This document shows, piece by piece, positions 1 to 8,495 of a stretch of 42,555 nt of DNA (position 1 is the first letter of the stretch; every line of letters begins with the position of its first letter). Under the pieces are notes generated by a model. That model worked only from the letters and a program-made list of their open reading frames with translations, was not told where the DNA came from and did not search any database. The translations under genes were made by a program, and so were the position numbers. The stretch comes from Candidatus Latescibacterota bacterium (lineage in GTDB: Bacteria; Latescibacterota; UBA2968): positions 1 through 42,555 of the forward strand of contig JAJEDY010000052.1 in NCBI GenBank assembly GCA_022821275.1. Direction: 5' to 3'.

Positions 1-44
1 TGCCAAGTGGGACTTGTTCTCTTAAGCCCTTATAAGGACACTTC

Positions 45-272
45 ATGGCAAATCTCATTAACCCGCAATCAGATTCTGAGCGACTGGCAAAACTGGAAGG
101 TCTAATTGAGCAAATCGCCCAAAGACTGACCAGCATCGAAAACCGCCTGAATAACATGGAAAGCCGCTTGAACAACCTGGAAAACCGTATGGACAAACAC
201 TTTCTTTGGGTTGTTGGTCTTATCCTTACAAGCTGGCTTTCGCTTGCGACGCTGATCTTGCTTAAAACCTGA
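45..272 (+). CDS. small coiled-coil protein with C-terminal membrane anchor
   Basis: A 75-residue protein of unknown function. Residues about 10-50 form a heptad-repeat coiled coil with recurring N-R-L-N-N and L-E-N-R units. Residues about 54-73 are a single hydrophobic helix, so it is probably a tail-anchored inner-membrane protein with the coiled coil in the cytoplasm. The ATG is preceded by AAGGA at 34-38. A perfect stem terminator follows 19 nt after the stop, so this is the last or only gene of its transcript; the promoter lies at or beyond the window edge. Coding is supported by the SD, the regular heptads and the terminator. The function is not inferable. Confidence 0.7.
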   Translation: MANLINPQSDSERLAKLEGLIEQIAQRLTSIENRLNNMESRLNNLENRMDKHFLWVVGLILTSWLSLATLILLKT

Positions 273-290
273 TAAGACCCACCAAACACA

Positions 291-327
291 AAAAAACTCC
301 TTGTGCGCGTCGCGTAAGGAGTTTTTT
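291..327 (+). terminator. rho-independent terminator after the small coiled-coil gene
   Basis: AAAAAACTCCTT (291-302) pairs perfectly with AAGGAGTTTTTT (316-327) around a 13-nt loop. The A/T flanks let it work in both directions, so it could also stop minus-strand transcription coming from the HTH gene that ends at 488. Confidence 0.85.
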
Positions 328-487
328 GATTCATGATGCACGTCAGAAAATCCACGAGTTAGGTTTGCCCAAGTGGAAATTGACACGTCCCAAAATGCGG
401 TATAATATACATTATGTAAACTTAAGGAAATTCGCCTAAAATTCCCGCCCTGAACACCCTGCTTAAATCCTCTAAAATCAATCCACA

Positions 488-1087
488 TCATTTCGCGTCC
501 TCTTCCACAAGTCCGAGAGCCTGGCGATATAACAGATCTGACAGCCGTTTATTCTCTTCGCGTAGTTTCAGAATCGTTTCGGCGCTTCTCTGAGTGCTCT
601 CCTGCTGTTCTTCTTGCTGTCTGCGCAGCCAATTTGCATCTTCTTCCGCTTGTTTTTCCCTTTCTTTTGCTATATTCAGCTCTTCTCGTGCCTTTTCGAG
701 TTCTTCTTTTAGTGCACGCGCCTCCGTCCATCCAGAAGCCGATGACGCCTCTAATTGTGCATTGCGTTCGTTTGCGCTGCGAATTTCTGCTCTCAGTTCC
801 TTTTCGGCTATTTCAATCGCTGCCAATTTTCCCAATTTCTGTTGTTGTGCTTCAAATTCGGATTTTTCCACGAGAATTTGATCGGGATTATAGCTCATTT
901 CAATATAATTTTCTATCATTTTTTTTCCAAATTTTTTCCTAAATAATTCCTCAATTTCATCTCGGGATATTCGCCAGGTTCCATTCCATTTTTCAGGCTT
1001 TAAAAAACCTCTATTAATATAATTTCTTATTGTTTTATCAGTTACTTTGAGAATTTTCGCGGCTTCGGGAATTCCGTAATTTTCCAT
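488..1087 (-). CDS. MerR/excisionase-type HTH DNA-binding protein with long coiled coil
   Basis: A 199-residue protein. Residues 1-50 are a winged helix-turn-helix of the MerR/HTH_17 type: I-P-E-A-A-K-I-L recognition start, K-T-I-R-N-Y-I helix, then W-R-I-S-R-D-E-I wing. Residues about 72-190 are a charged, Glu/Lys/Gln-rich coiled coil for oligomerisation. The architecture (N-terminal HTH plus coiled coil, no ligand domain) resembles small partition or nucleoid-type DNA-binding proteins and some phage or plasmid regulators. Seen: a strong GGGGGAG SD at 1091-1097, 3 nt before the ATG. The gene and its upstream region are much more AT-rich than the neighbours, which hints at horizontal acquisition. 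A specific regulatory target cannot be named. Confidence 0.8.
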   Translation of the reverse strand: MENYGIPEAAKILKVTDKTIRNYINRGFLKPEKWNGTWRISRDEIEELFRKKFGKKMIENYIEMSYNPDQILVEKSEFEAQQQKLGKLAAIEIAEKELRAEIRSANERNAQLEASSASGWTEARALKEELEKAREELNIAKEREKQAEEDANWLRRQQEEQQESTQRSAETILKLREENKRLSDLLYRQALGLVEEDAK

Positions 1088-1452
1088 CTTCTCCCCCTTT
1101 TTATATTCTATTATTTTTACAATTTATTTCCATTAAATTAGTATTATTTTTCCATATTGTCAAGGGGCAAAATAACAAAAAAAGAGGCATAAATAACGAA
1201 TTTTTGTTATTTTTCGAGAAAAGACACATTTTACACGAATTTTCAAAAAATAAATGTCCTGAAAACGAAAAAACTGAAATATGGCAAAATACAAGCAGAA
1301 GCCTCAAAAAATGAATACTTCAAAAAATATGGGACAAAAAACAAAATGGGAGCGGTCCTGACTTAAAAAAACAGGCGAGAAACTAAATTTTTTTAAAAAC
1401 AAGAACCAAAGAGGAGAAAACTGAAATTTAAAACAAAGAGAGGAGAAAATAG
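1088..1452. other. AT-rich intergenic region between divergent HTH gene and gcvT
   Basis: 365 bases without a convincing gene; the one minus-strand reading frame (1101-1307) is low-complexity and lacks an SD. It contains a perfect 13-bp inverted repeat, AAAATAACAAAAA (1169-1181) and TTTTTGTTATTTT (1201-1213), separated by 19 nt. This could be an operator for the adjacent HTH protein or a weak hairpin. Near gcvT there are two similar purine tracts, AAAGAGGAGAAAA (1408-1420) and AAAGAGAGGAGAAAA (1435-1449). The second is the gcvT SD and the first looks like a duplicated copy. Confidence 0.5.
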
Positions 1453-2544
1453 TTGGAAAACTTAAAAAAAACGCCGCTAAACGAAATACACCACAAAACC
1501 AATGCTCGAATGGTTCCGTTTGGAGGCTGGGAAATGCCAGTCCAGTACGAGGGGATAGTCGCGGAACATCAAGCGGTGCGATCGCAAGCTGGACTATTTG
1601 ATGTCTCGCACATGGGAGAATTTGAATTTAAAGGCAAGGGAGCCAGGAAACTGGTCCAACATCTAACAGCGAATGATATAGACCGCATCGGCATTGGGCG
1701 CGGGCAGTATTCTTTATTCCTCAACAAAAATGGCGGCGCAATTGACGACATCATCGTTTACCGCCTCGGCGAGACAACCTACCTGATCGTCGTAAACGCC
1801 TCAAATGTCGATAAAGACTGGAAACATGTCCAATCGGTGGCAAAATCATTTCATAACGTTCAGATAACCAATCGCAGTGAAGAATTTGCCCTCATCGCGC
1901 TTCAAGGCCCAAAAGCAGAGGCAGTACTCTCCCCTATCGCAAATCGGAATCTCTCTGAAATCGGTTCTTTCCGCATTCGCAAAGCAGAGCTCGCGGGAAT
2001 ACCCGTTCATATTGCCCGCACGGGATATACTGGCGAAGGAAGGAATGGGTTTGAAATATTTACGCGAACAGAAGATGCTGCGGCAACATGGAATGCCCTC
2101 ATCGCATCACCCGATGTATCACCTGCAGGGTTGGGCGCACGGGATACACTCCGCATCGAAGCCTCCCTCCCCCTCTACGGCCAGGAACTCGACGAGGCAA
2201 CAACGCCATTAGAAGCCGGATTGGATAGATTCGTCTCACAGGCGGGCGGATTCTCGGGTGCCGAAGCCCTTGAGAAGCAGCGTGCGGATGGCCCGACAAA
2301 GACACTCGTGATGATCGAAATGATCGACCGCGGTATCCCCAGACATGGTTACGAAATCCTGGATTGTTCCGGAAATACAATTGGCCAAGTCACCAGTGGC
2401 ACAACCGCGCCCTATCTAAAAAAGAATATCGCAATGGGTTATGTCCCTCCCAATCATTCAGAAATTGGGACAGAACTCGCCATTGCGATCCGAACCCGCG
2501 CCCTCAAAGCGCGAATTGTTCCCAGGCCATTTTTCAAGCGGTAA
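1453..2544 (+). CDS. gcvT: aminomethyltransferase, glycine cleavage system T protein
   Basis: 363 residues, the usual GcvT length. It transfers the methylene group from the aminomethyl-lipoyl arm of H protein to tetrahydrofolate, releasing ammonia. Visible family features: the N-terminal H-A-R-M-V-P-F-G-G-W-E-M-P-V-Q-Y block, L-F-D-V-S-H-M-G-E near residue 50, the folate/catalytic V-N-A-S-N-V-D-K-D-W segment, the A-R-T-G-Y-T-G-E-G-G-type loop, and G-L-G-A-R-D-T-L-R-I-E-A near residue 240. The start is a TTG with AGGAG (1441-1445) 7 nt upstream; no better ATG exists in this frame. No gcvH or gcvP is nearby, so the other subunits must lie elsewhere. It stands alone, between an HTH gene and the LRR gene. 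Confidence 0.95.
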   Translation: MENLKKTPLNEIHHKTNARMVPFGGWEMPVQYEGIVAEHQAVRSQAGLFDVSHMGEFEFKGKGARKLVQHLTANDIDRIGIGRGQYSLFLNKNGGAIDDIIVYRLGETTYLIVVNASNVDKDWKHVQSVAKSFHNVQITNRSEEFALIALQGPKAEAVLSPIANRNLSEIGSFRIRKAELAGIPVHIARTGYTGEGRNGFEIFTRTEDAAATWNALIASPDVSPAGLGARDTLRIEASLPLYGQELDEATTPLEAGLDRFVSQAGGFSGAEALEKQRADGPTKTLVMIEMIDRGIPRHGYEILDCSGNTIGQVTSGTTAPYLKKNIAMGYVPPNHSEIGTELAIAIRTRALKARIVPRPFFKR

Positions 2545-2814
2545 ACTCCCTAATGAGCTTATGAACCAAGGCAAAAACCAAGACCATGCACGTATTCTGG
2601 TCTTAGATACGTCCTTAGATATTACAAGGCACGCTTCCAGGAGGATAATAGGGTTGGGGTGGATGAGGCGATCCGGCAACGTCTTTTTGAGCTTTTTTTA
2701 CGAAAAAAGAGCTGATCGGGGTACGGATTTGACGAAGGTTAAGGTGATATTGTCGATGTTGGAGAGGGGGTTACCCCAAGCCCCTCCCAAATAGGACTAT
2801 GATTTTAGATTTTA
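2545..2814. other. intergenic region between convergent gcvT and LRR gene
   Basis: 270 bases. A 77-codon frame (2561-2794, plus) can be read but has no SD and no family resemblance I recognise. Near the end, a G-rich run (2761-2770) and a C-rich run (2779-2788) can fold into a bulged GGAG(A)GGGG/CCCCTCC hairpin, but no T-tract follows on either strand. I therefore do not call a terminator. No RNA gene is seen. Confidence 0.4.
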
Positions 2815-4740
2815 TTACATCTCTGCGTTGATGGGCAGATTTGATTTTTGTCTGATCACGTCCTTCTTTTTATTCATCTGCCTGCGATAAATATAGTAGT
2901 CTGCTTCCCATCCTTCACCCCCAATAGGTTCCCTCACCGCCGGAAGTATGTCTCGTCCTTTCTTCTCCGATTCAGACTTCGACGTGTCATAAAGCACAGC
3001 GATCCCTCTGTTTTGAAGTGCTGGAATGTGCGTGTTGATTGATGTAGCACTCAAAGGGTTATTCCTCACATCAACTCTGTCTCCACTACCCAATCCCATA
3101 TTTGCGACCAATGGCGCAATATCCGAGATCTTGTTGCCAAAAAGAATCAACTTTTCCAGGTTGTTCAATCCTGACAGTGGAGACACATCCGAGATGTTAT
3201 TGCCGCTAAGACCTAAAGATAGCAGGTTTATCATTCCTGACAGCGGAGACGCGTCCGAGATGTTATTCAAGGCAAGATCTAGAATTACCAAGTTGGTTAA
3301 TCCTGACAGTGCCGACACATCCGAGATGTCGCTGCTGAAAAGGACCAACCAGTGCAAGTTGATCAATTCTGATAGTGGAGATACATCTGAGATGCTGTTG
3401 TGGGAAAGCACCAGATATTCCAGATTTGTCATTCCTGACAGCGGAGACACATCTGAGATATTGCTGCTGAGAAGATCCAGCCATTCTAGGTTTGTCATTC
3501 CTGATAGCGGAGACACATCCGAGATACTGTTGTAGCCAAGAGTCAGAAATTTCAAGTTTATCATTCCTGACAGCGGAGACACGTCCGAAATGTTGTTGTC
3601 GGAAAGCGCCAGAACTACCAGGTTTATCAATCCTGATAGAGGCGAGATATCCGGGATGCTGTTGTTGGAAAGGTATAGTTCTCCTAGTCGGGCTAATCCT
3701 GATAGTGACGACACATCCGAGATGTTGTTGTCGGAAAGATGCAGCCATATTAGGCTGGTTAATCCTGATAGCGAGGACACATCCGAGATGCTGTTGTTGG
3801 AAAGGTATAGTTCTTGCAGATAGGTCAATCCTGATAGCGACGACACATCCGAAATATTGTTGTCGGAAAGTTCCAGCGTTTCCAGACGGGTCGCAAACTC
3901 AAGTCCAGTCAAGTCGCTAATGTTCGCATCTGATGCCTCGAGGCGAGTTAAGGTTGACATCTCACCCCTGGTGATCGGCGAACCGCGCGCCTTGCTTAGG
4001 TTATTCTCGATAACAGCGCGCAGGTTCGCATCTGGAATGTCAACGTTCGGAGAAGATACCTCTTTGCCAAAACTGCTGCCAAAAATCAGAAAATCGGAAA
4101 ATCCAATTGCACCGTTGCTGTCCAGATCATACCGGGCTTCATACCTACCATCTCCTTGACGTGCTCCAAACAGACCTGCAAACGCCAAAAAGTCAGAGAA
4201 ACCGACTCGACCATCGCCATCAAAATCCGGGGTAAGGACTTGTAACAGTAACGCAATGCGCAAATTCAGGGTCGTGCTTTCAATTTGCCCGCCTCGGCCA
4301 AGATCAGCACGCACCAGCCGAATCGCAGTGCTCGAAAACGCAGTTAGTGTGCGAAAACGAATCGTGCCTACCAGACCACTGTTGACAGCGGCTTGACCGC
4401 CAAAAGACGCAGTGCTAATTTCCACAAAAGTCGGATTTGTACCCTGTTCGGGGAGCGCTTGTGCATTGGGCAACACATCACCCACCTCAAACCCTTCGTA
4501 CACAACCTGTGATGCATCGTATTCAAAACGCACAGCAAGGCCATTCGCATTCTGAATATCTTTGCCGAAGATCTGAATAGTAACAATCTCATCTGCGGAC
4601 ACATTAACAGACGTAATCGCTTGATCGCCCGCCGCACCATTCGCATCCAGCGAAATGGAAAAGCTATTCTGTGACGCAAGAGACAACGGATGTATCAAAA
4701 GCGCGAGCGTTGATAGTGTAAACAAAATCAGGTTATGCAT
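2815..4740 (-). CDS. secreted leucine-rich-repeat protein with cohesin-like and dockerin-like domains
   Basis: 641 residues. Residues 1-22 are a signal peptide ending near L-A-S-Q. Residues about 26-165 form a beta-rich domain resembling cohesins (the family that binds dockerins): V-T-I-Q-I-F-G near 53 and V-R-F-E-Y-D-A-S-Q-V-V-Y-E-G near 70. Residues 172-220 carry two Ca2+-loop/helix units (D-F-D-G-D-G-R-V-G-F-S-D-F-L and D-L-D-S-N-G-A-I-G-F-S-D-F-L), a type I dockerin pattern. Residues about 261-548 are some 13 internalin-like 22-residue leucine-rich repeats with consensus L-x-x-L-x-L-S-x-N-x-I-S-D-V-S-P-L-S-G-L. The last about 70 residues are charged and non-repetitive. SD GGGAG lies 9 nt upstream. 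It is likely an extracellular or surface interaction protein; the ligand is unknown. Confidence 0.85.
   Translation of the reverse strand: MHNLILFTLSTLALLIHPLSLASQNSFSISLDANGAAGDQAITSVNVSADEIVTIQIFGKDIQNANGLAVRFEYDASQVVYEGFEVGDVLPNAQALPEQGTNPTFVEISTASFGGQAAVNSGLVGTIRFRTLTAFSSTAIRLVRADLGRGGQIESTTLNLRIALLLQVLTPDFDGDGRVGFSDFLAFAGLFGARQGDGRYEARYDLDSNGAIGFSDFLIFGSSFGKEVSSPNVDIPDANLRAVIENNLSKARGSPITRGEMSTLTRLEASDANISDLTGLEFATRLETLELSDNNISDVSSLSGLTYLQELYLSNNSISDVSSLSGLTSLIWLHLSDNNISDVSSLSGLARLGELYLSNNSIPDISPLSGLINLVVLALSDNNISDVSPLSGMINLKFLTLGYNSISDVSPLSGMTNLEWLDLLSSNISDVSPLSGMTNLEYLVLSHNSISDVSPLSELINLHWLVLFSSDISDVSALSGLTNLVILDLALNNISDASPLSGMINLLSLGLSGNNISDVSPLSGLNNLEKLILFGNKISDIAPLVANMGLGSGDRVDVRNNPLSATSINTHIPALQNRGIAVLYDTSKSESEKKGRDILPAVREPIGGEGWEADYYIYRRQMNKKKDVIRQKSNLPINAEM
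3099..3960 (-). repeat. tandem 66-bp repeats encoding leucine-rich repeats
   Basis: About 13 consecutive 66-bp units inside the LRR gene, visible on the plus strand as recurring blocks with a CCTGA[CT]AG core followed by GA[CG]ACATCCGAGAT. Units are highly similar at DNA level, implying recent duplication or gene conversion, and the copy number is likely to vary between strains. Confidence 0.9.
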
Positions 4741-4824
4741 CGCTTTCTTCTCCCATTGGCGTTTGATGTCTCTCTTTTCTTTTTAGGACGTGCGCTGAAA
4801 ACAGGACGGTTTTTGGAGCCATAT

Positions 4825-7800
4825 CTATAGTTGAACTTCTATTTCCTTCAATTCCTGCTTACGTTTCGGTGAAATGTTCAGTTGAAGTAGCTTATTGATG
4901 AGTTCCTTCAGTTTAACATACCGCAAATTGCATTCAAACAAATAAATTATCAATTTCGCTACTGCTTCGGGATAATTTTGCCATAGATCGCTTTGATTTA
5001 TTTTGTTTATCATCCCCCAATTCTGTAGAGGTATATCCTGGGGTATCTGCATCTGGACTGCTAAATCGACGGCTTCGGGAAATACCGTTGTCAAGGGCGG
5101 TAGCCAATTAAGCATATTTTTGATCTCGCCAGGTTCAAGAACTGCTGGCACGCCTTGTAAGCGGTGCTCCCAATATTGCTTGAGCCAACGTTGCCATAAT
5201 TCTTGTTGTGCAGCTTCATCCATGTTCCGCAAATGGCCGTTCATATTCAACGCAAATTCTTGTCCGGCTTCTTGAATACCAGATTGAAAAAGCGCGAGAA
5301 TCCATTTATCAAAAGGGTCTTCTTCAACAAAATACACAAGCATGTCGGTGTAGTATTTGATAAACCGCCTGCGTTGATGGGATAGATCGCTGTCGATCCG
5401 CTCAATAGCTTTGGGAAAATAATCAGCCATAACCTCAGCCACAGCCGGATTGAGGCGTTCCTCGGCGAGAAAACCATCCCAGACCGCTTGGAAATTGTCA
5501 TTGGCTGGATCAAAAATCGGGAGCAGATTTTCTCGAGTCCAAGCTTTATCGACGGCCCAAAGAAAAGTAAATTGGCTCGCAAGAATCCTTTGTCCAAGCC
5601 TGCCCGGTAGCTTCTGGTTCTGTAGGATATCTGACAGAATCTGGCGATACTCTTCATTAAGGGCCGTTGGCTCAGGGTCTTGTTGCTTACGCCAGAGCGA
5701 AAATCCCGATAGCCAAAATTCGGTAAGAATACTCGCAGGGTGCTTGGTAGCCTGCTGTAGCCAGTCGTTAGGTTCTTCTCCATTACTATCAAGATGATGC
5801 CACAAAGCCCCGGCGATCTTGTTGGCCTGAGGGAGTAAGTTCAAGGCATAGGTAGTATTGCCCCCCTTCATCAGCGCGTAAAGCGCGTTGGCAATTATAC
5901 GGCTATGTTCTGGGTATAACTCGGTCTTGCCGAGCCAGTAGAACACTTTATAGTGCTTGTCTTCATCTAACACTATTTTTGACCAGGATGATATCAAGGC
6001 GGGCCAGAGGCCAACATCCCACTTTTCAGCCTTGGCTAATGCCTCGGCCAAATCCAGACCCCAGTCAAAATTCTGTCTCACAGCTCCTGCGACATTAACC
6101 AGGAGTTCTCTACGGTTAGGGCCACCCCATCTCCTGCCTTGGAATGACAACAAATCGTCAAGACAATCTCCGGCTGGTTTTGCCAGTAGTTCTTCAATAG
6201 TCCACGGACTTTTATACCTGACAGGGCGACTTGCAGATGGCAGGTCTGGATGTTCGCTTGGCTTGAATTGAGGGTATTCTGCTGACACTCTATCCAGGGC
6301 TTGTTTGGCTAAGTTACAACAGGGGTCTAATTTATGGAGCCTATCAAACCATGTAAAATGATGATGGGCTGTGTCTTCTTTTTCCTTTTGGGGATATTCA
6401 TCGTTCCTCCAACAATAATCCCACACAGCCTTAATAAGGGATTCCCGGTATTGCAAACTGGCATTGGGATAGGCTTTTCCTACTGCCTGGAATATTTCGT
6501 GGTGAGCACAAATATCATGCAGGTCTATGTGTGTTAGAATCCAATCAATCTTGTCATCCGCCGTCATGCTTTCGAGATTGGACACGCCATGCACTGATAG
6601 GCGGCGCAGCAGTGGTGCATCCGAACTTACAAGCCGATTACACCACCACATCGCCGTTTCTACCTGATTCGAGGCCAGCCATTCAAGACAGTCGCGGGCG
6701 ACATCAATTAACACGTCAACCGGGTAGGGATACCAGTCCTTTGGGTGTGGCTCAATGGCCCAGCGACTATCGCTCTCGCTTTCCCACTCCCGATCTGCCT
6801 TCTGCCAGGCGTGTAATGTGAGATATCGTTCTTGCAGACGCTTGACAACCTGTTCAAGTAAAGGTTCGGATACTCGAGACAATTTTGGCTTCAGACCGTC
6901 TGTCCACAGTTCTATTAATTGGTAGTCTTCACCTATCAGCGGCAATTCCACATCAACGGGCGGATTCTCATTATCGTCCTCATTATCAGGCCACTTGAAG
7001 CCCTCCTCGATCAGCAGGCGGCTACCCGTCATCGTATCGAAAACCTGCAACAGATTGTCTAACATTCCGTGCTTGAGACAAAATTTTCCGATCTGGTACA
7101 GTAGATCATCATCAGCGTTTTCAGGCATTGGAGCGGTGTCAAGCAAAAGTGAAATCCAGCGGGATAAAATGTTATTATCCAAAGGAGAGTTATCTTCTAC
7201 GATAGTCCAAATTAGGTCATTCCAGAAATGCGGATTCAGACGCATATTGTGTCTGCCAATCAACAGGAATAGCTTATCAGCCTGGTTGCATGCGAAGTTC
7301 TCTGCCAACCACCCAGACAAGGCTCGATCCCGATCACTGAGCGTACCATCCCCAAATAATGCATTTAGAATCCCGCGCTCGTCAAGCCAATCAATCCATT
7401 TCGGATCAGAAGCCGCTTTGGTGAAAAAACGGGCCTTTGTCACATCTTCAAGCGCATCCTCAATAAGGTCTGCTGTTTCCCCATCAAGGGACGGCGGTTT
7501 TTCTGCGATCGCGGCAATCTCGCGTTGCCAGCCAAGGACATCGCGCCTGACATATTCAGCCATACGACGAATACCTTCGTAGAGTACGCTGTAATCATGC
7601 TCGTTTGGTTGCAGATAGCTGATAGGTTCGATCCCGAGTAAACGCCAACGGTCTGCGTCATTATCCGTTTCACCGATTAAAACAAAACGCCGAGTAGCCT
7701 CGCCTACTGGCAGAGCTCGCGCCAGATAGTTCATAATCGTGTCTTCGTGGCTATAGCCGACGAAAAGCACGGTAAAAGAACGGAACAAATCGACGAGAAA

Positions 7801-8328
7801 ACGTTGCGCCCATCCCTCAGTCAGATAGGCGCGGCCGAAATCTGCGTCCGTAATTATCATCTCGTCAGAATGGCTGACTGCACCATGGATGTGGACAATG
7901 CCGTTGAACTGATGTCCCAAGGGCAATGCAGGTGCCCGAAACACCTCGGGCTGGTTACTGGTGAAAACGTCCTTTGCAGCCTGCTCGAACAAAAGGTCAA
8001 AATTGGTGGTAACGACGCGAACTTGCTCGGCTTTGGAATAGAGCCGCAGAAGATTCTGATGTAGATCAGTCGCTTGCAGACCTAGTGGAGATAGATTTTT
8101 TGCGGCGAGGGTGTGAACATTTACCCCATCATGTTGCAGTTGTCCGAGGAAACGGTCTATCGGCTCTCTGTCCTGCAAAGTTTTGCCGGTTCTTTCCGCG
8201 ATCTTATTCGCTAAATCTTTGAAACTCGGCAGGTAGGCAGGTTCACTCATCGAAACGCCTGCGCCAGCGAAAACCACCAGTTCGCCATCGCGCAAGGCGT
8301 TTAATAGAGGTTTGGGAAAGTTTTTCAT
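4825..8328 (-). CDS. SIR2-domain anti-phage NADase, probably SIR2-DUF4020 type
   Basis: 1167 residues. Residues about 10-250 are a SIR2-like (SIR2_2) NAD+-binding domain: V-F-A-G-A-G-V-S at 19-26, T-T-N-F-D at 107-111, I-V-H-I-H-G-A with candidate catalytic His148, and V-G-Y-S-H-E-D at 190-196. The remaining about 900 residues are largely helical and Trp-rich; the size and layout match SIR2 proteins with a C-terminal DUF4020. Established knowledge: defence-associated sirtuins of this kind sense phage infection and hydrolyse NAD+, causing abortive infection. Start: ATG with GAGGA 8 nt upstream. It is transcribed toward the LRR gene 84 bp away. A MITE-like insertion lies 12 bp upstream and touches the SD. 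Domain assignment is strong for SIR2 and inferred for DUF4020. Confidence 0.85.
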   Translation of the reverse strand: MKNFPKPLLNALRDGELVVFAGAGVSMSEPAYLPSFKDLANKIAERTGKTLQDREPIDRFLGQLQHDGVNVHTLAAKNLSPLGLQATDLHQNLLRLYSKAEQVRVVTTNFDLLFEQAAKDVFTSNQPEVFRAPALPLGHQFNGIVHIHGAVSHSDEMIITDADFGRAYLTEGWAQRFLVDLFRSFTVLFVGYSHEDTIMNYLARALPVGEATRRFVLIGETDNDADRWRLLGIEPISYLQPNEHDYSVLYEGIRRMAEYVRRDVLGWQREIAAIAEKPPSLDGETADLIEDALEDVTKARFFTKAASDPKWIDWLDERGILNALFGDGTLSDRDRALSGWLAENFACNQADKLFLLIGRHNMRLNPHFWNDLIWTIVEDNSPLDNNILSRWISLLLDTAPMPENADDDLLYQIGKFCLKHGMLDNLLQVFDTMTGSRLLIEEGFKWPDNEDDNENPPVDVELPLIGEDYQLIELWTDGLKPKLSRVSEPLLEQVVKRLQERYLTLHAWQKADREWESESDSRWAIEPHPKDWYPYPVDVLIDVARDCLEWLASNQVETAMWWCNRLVSSDAPLLRRLSVHGVSNLESMTADDKIDWILTHIDLHDICAHHEIFQAVGKAYPNASLQYRESLIKAVWDYCWRNDEYPQKEKEDTAHHHFTWFDRLHKLDPCCNLAKQALDRVSAEYPQFKPSEHPDLPSASRPVRYKSPWTIEELLAKPAGDCLDDLLSFQGRRWGGPNRRELLVNVAGAVRQNFDWGLDLAEALAKAEKWDVGLWPALISSWSKIVLDEDKHYKVFYWLGKTELYPEHSRIIANALYALMKGGNTTYALNLLPQANKIAGALWHHLDSNGEEPNDWLQQATKHPASILTEFWLSGFSLWRKQQDPEPTALNEEYRQILSDILQNQKLPGRLGQRILASQFTFLWAVDKAWTRENLLPIFDPANDNFQAVWDGFLAEERLNPAVAEVMADYFPKAIERIDSDLSHQRRRFIKYYTDMLVYFVEEDPFDKWILALFQSGIQEAGQEFALNMNGHLRNMDEAAQQELWQRWLKQYWEHRLQGVPAVLEPGEIKNMLNWLPPLTTVFPEAVDLAVQMQIPQDIPLQNWGMINKINQSDLWQNYPEAVAKLIIYLFECNLRYVKLKELINKLLQLNISPKRKQELKEIEVQL

Positions 8329-8337
8329 GCCTTTTCC

Positions 8338-8495
8338 TCAGAAGCTGTTTTAAAATTATCGGTAAGCCCTGAATCGGAGCAAAAAATTAGGCAAATAGGG
8401 TGGATATATCGGCGATATGGGGCGTTTTGGCTAGCATCAGGCGGTTGATTTGACAACTTTTCAAAGGCTGTTCGGGTTTTTAAAACAGCTTCTCA
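8338..8495. mobile_element. MITE-like element with 15-bp terminal inverted repeats and TCA target duplication
   Basis: A 152-bp non-coding element (8341-8492). The left end GAAGCTGTTTTAAAA (8341-8355) and right end TTTTAAAACAGCTTC (8478-8492) are perfect inverse copies, and the bases just inside are partly similar. Both ends are flanked by the trinucleotide TCA (8338-8340 and 8493-8495), as expected of a 3-bp T-N-A target duplication. Such duplications are typical of some IS5-family transposases, which would have to act in trans. The insertion lies directly upstream of the SIR2 gene's SD, so any promoter for that gene is now inside or beyond the element. Confidence 0.75.

Noticed and set aside
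102-491. 129-codon minus-strand frame overlapping the HTH gene stop as ATGA
   Set aside because: Its second half is the exact antisense of the small coiled-coil gene and it runs through the terminator; no family resemblance.
1101-1307. 68-codon minus-strand frame in the AT-rich spacer
   Set aside because: Low-complexity composition and no SD; expected by chance in such AT-rich DNA.
2761-2788. G-run/C-run hairpin as a gcvT or LRR terminator
   Set aside because: No T-tract follows the stem on either strand.
2561-2794. 77-codon plus-strand frame after gcvT
   Set aside because: No SD and no recognisable family. It could be a decayed fragment, but that cannot be supported from this sequence alone.
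3099-3960. Regular 66-bp periodicity suggestive of a CRISPR array
   Set aside because: The whole unit repeats without unique spacers and encodes leucine-rich repeats in a continuous frame.
3026-4159. Several plus-strand frames with repeated D-S-G-D-T-S-E-M-type units
   Set aside because: They are antisense shadows of the 66-bp LRR repeats, which keep all frames open because 66 is a multiple of three.
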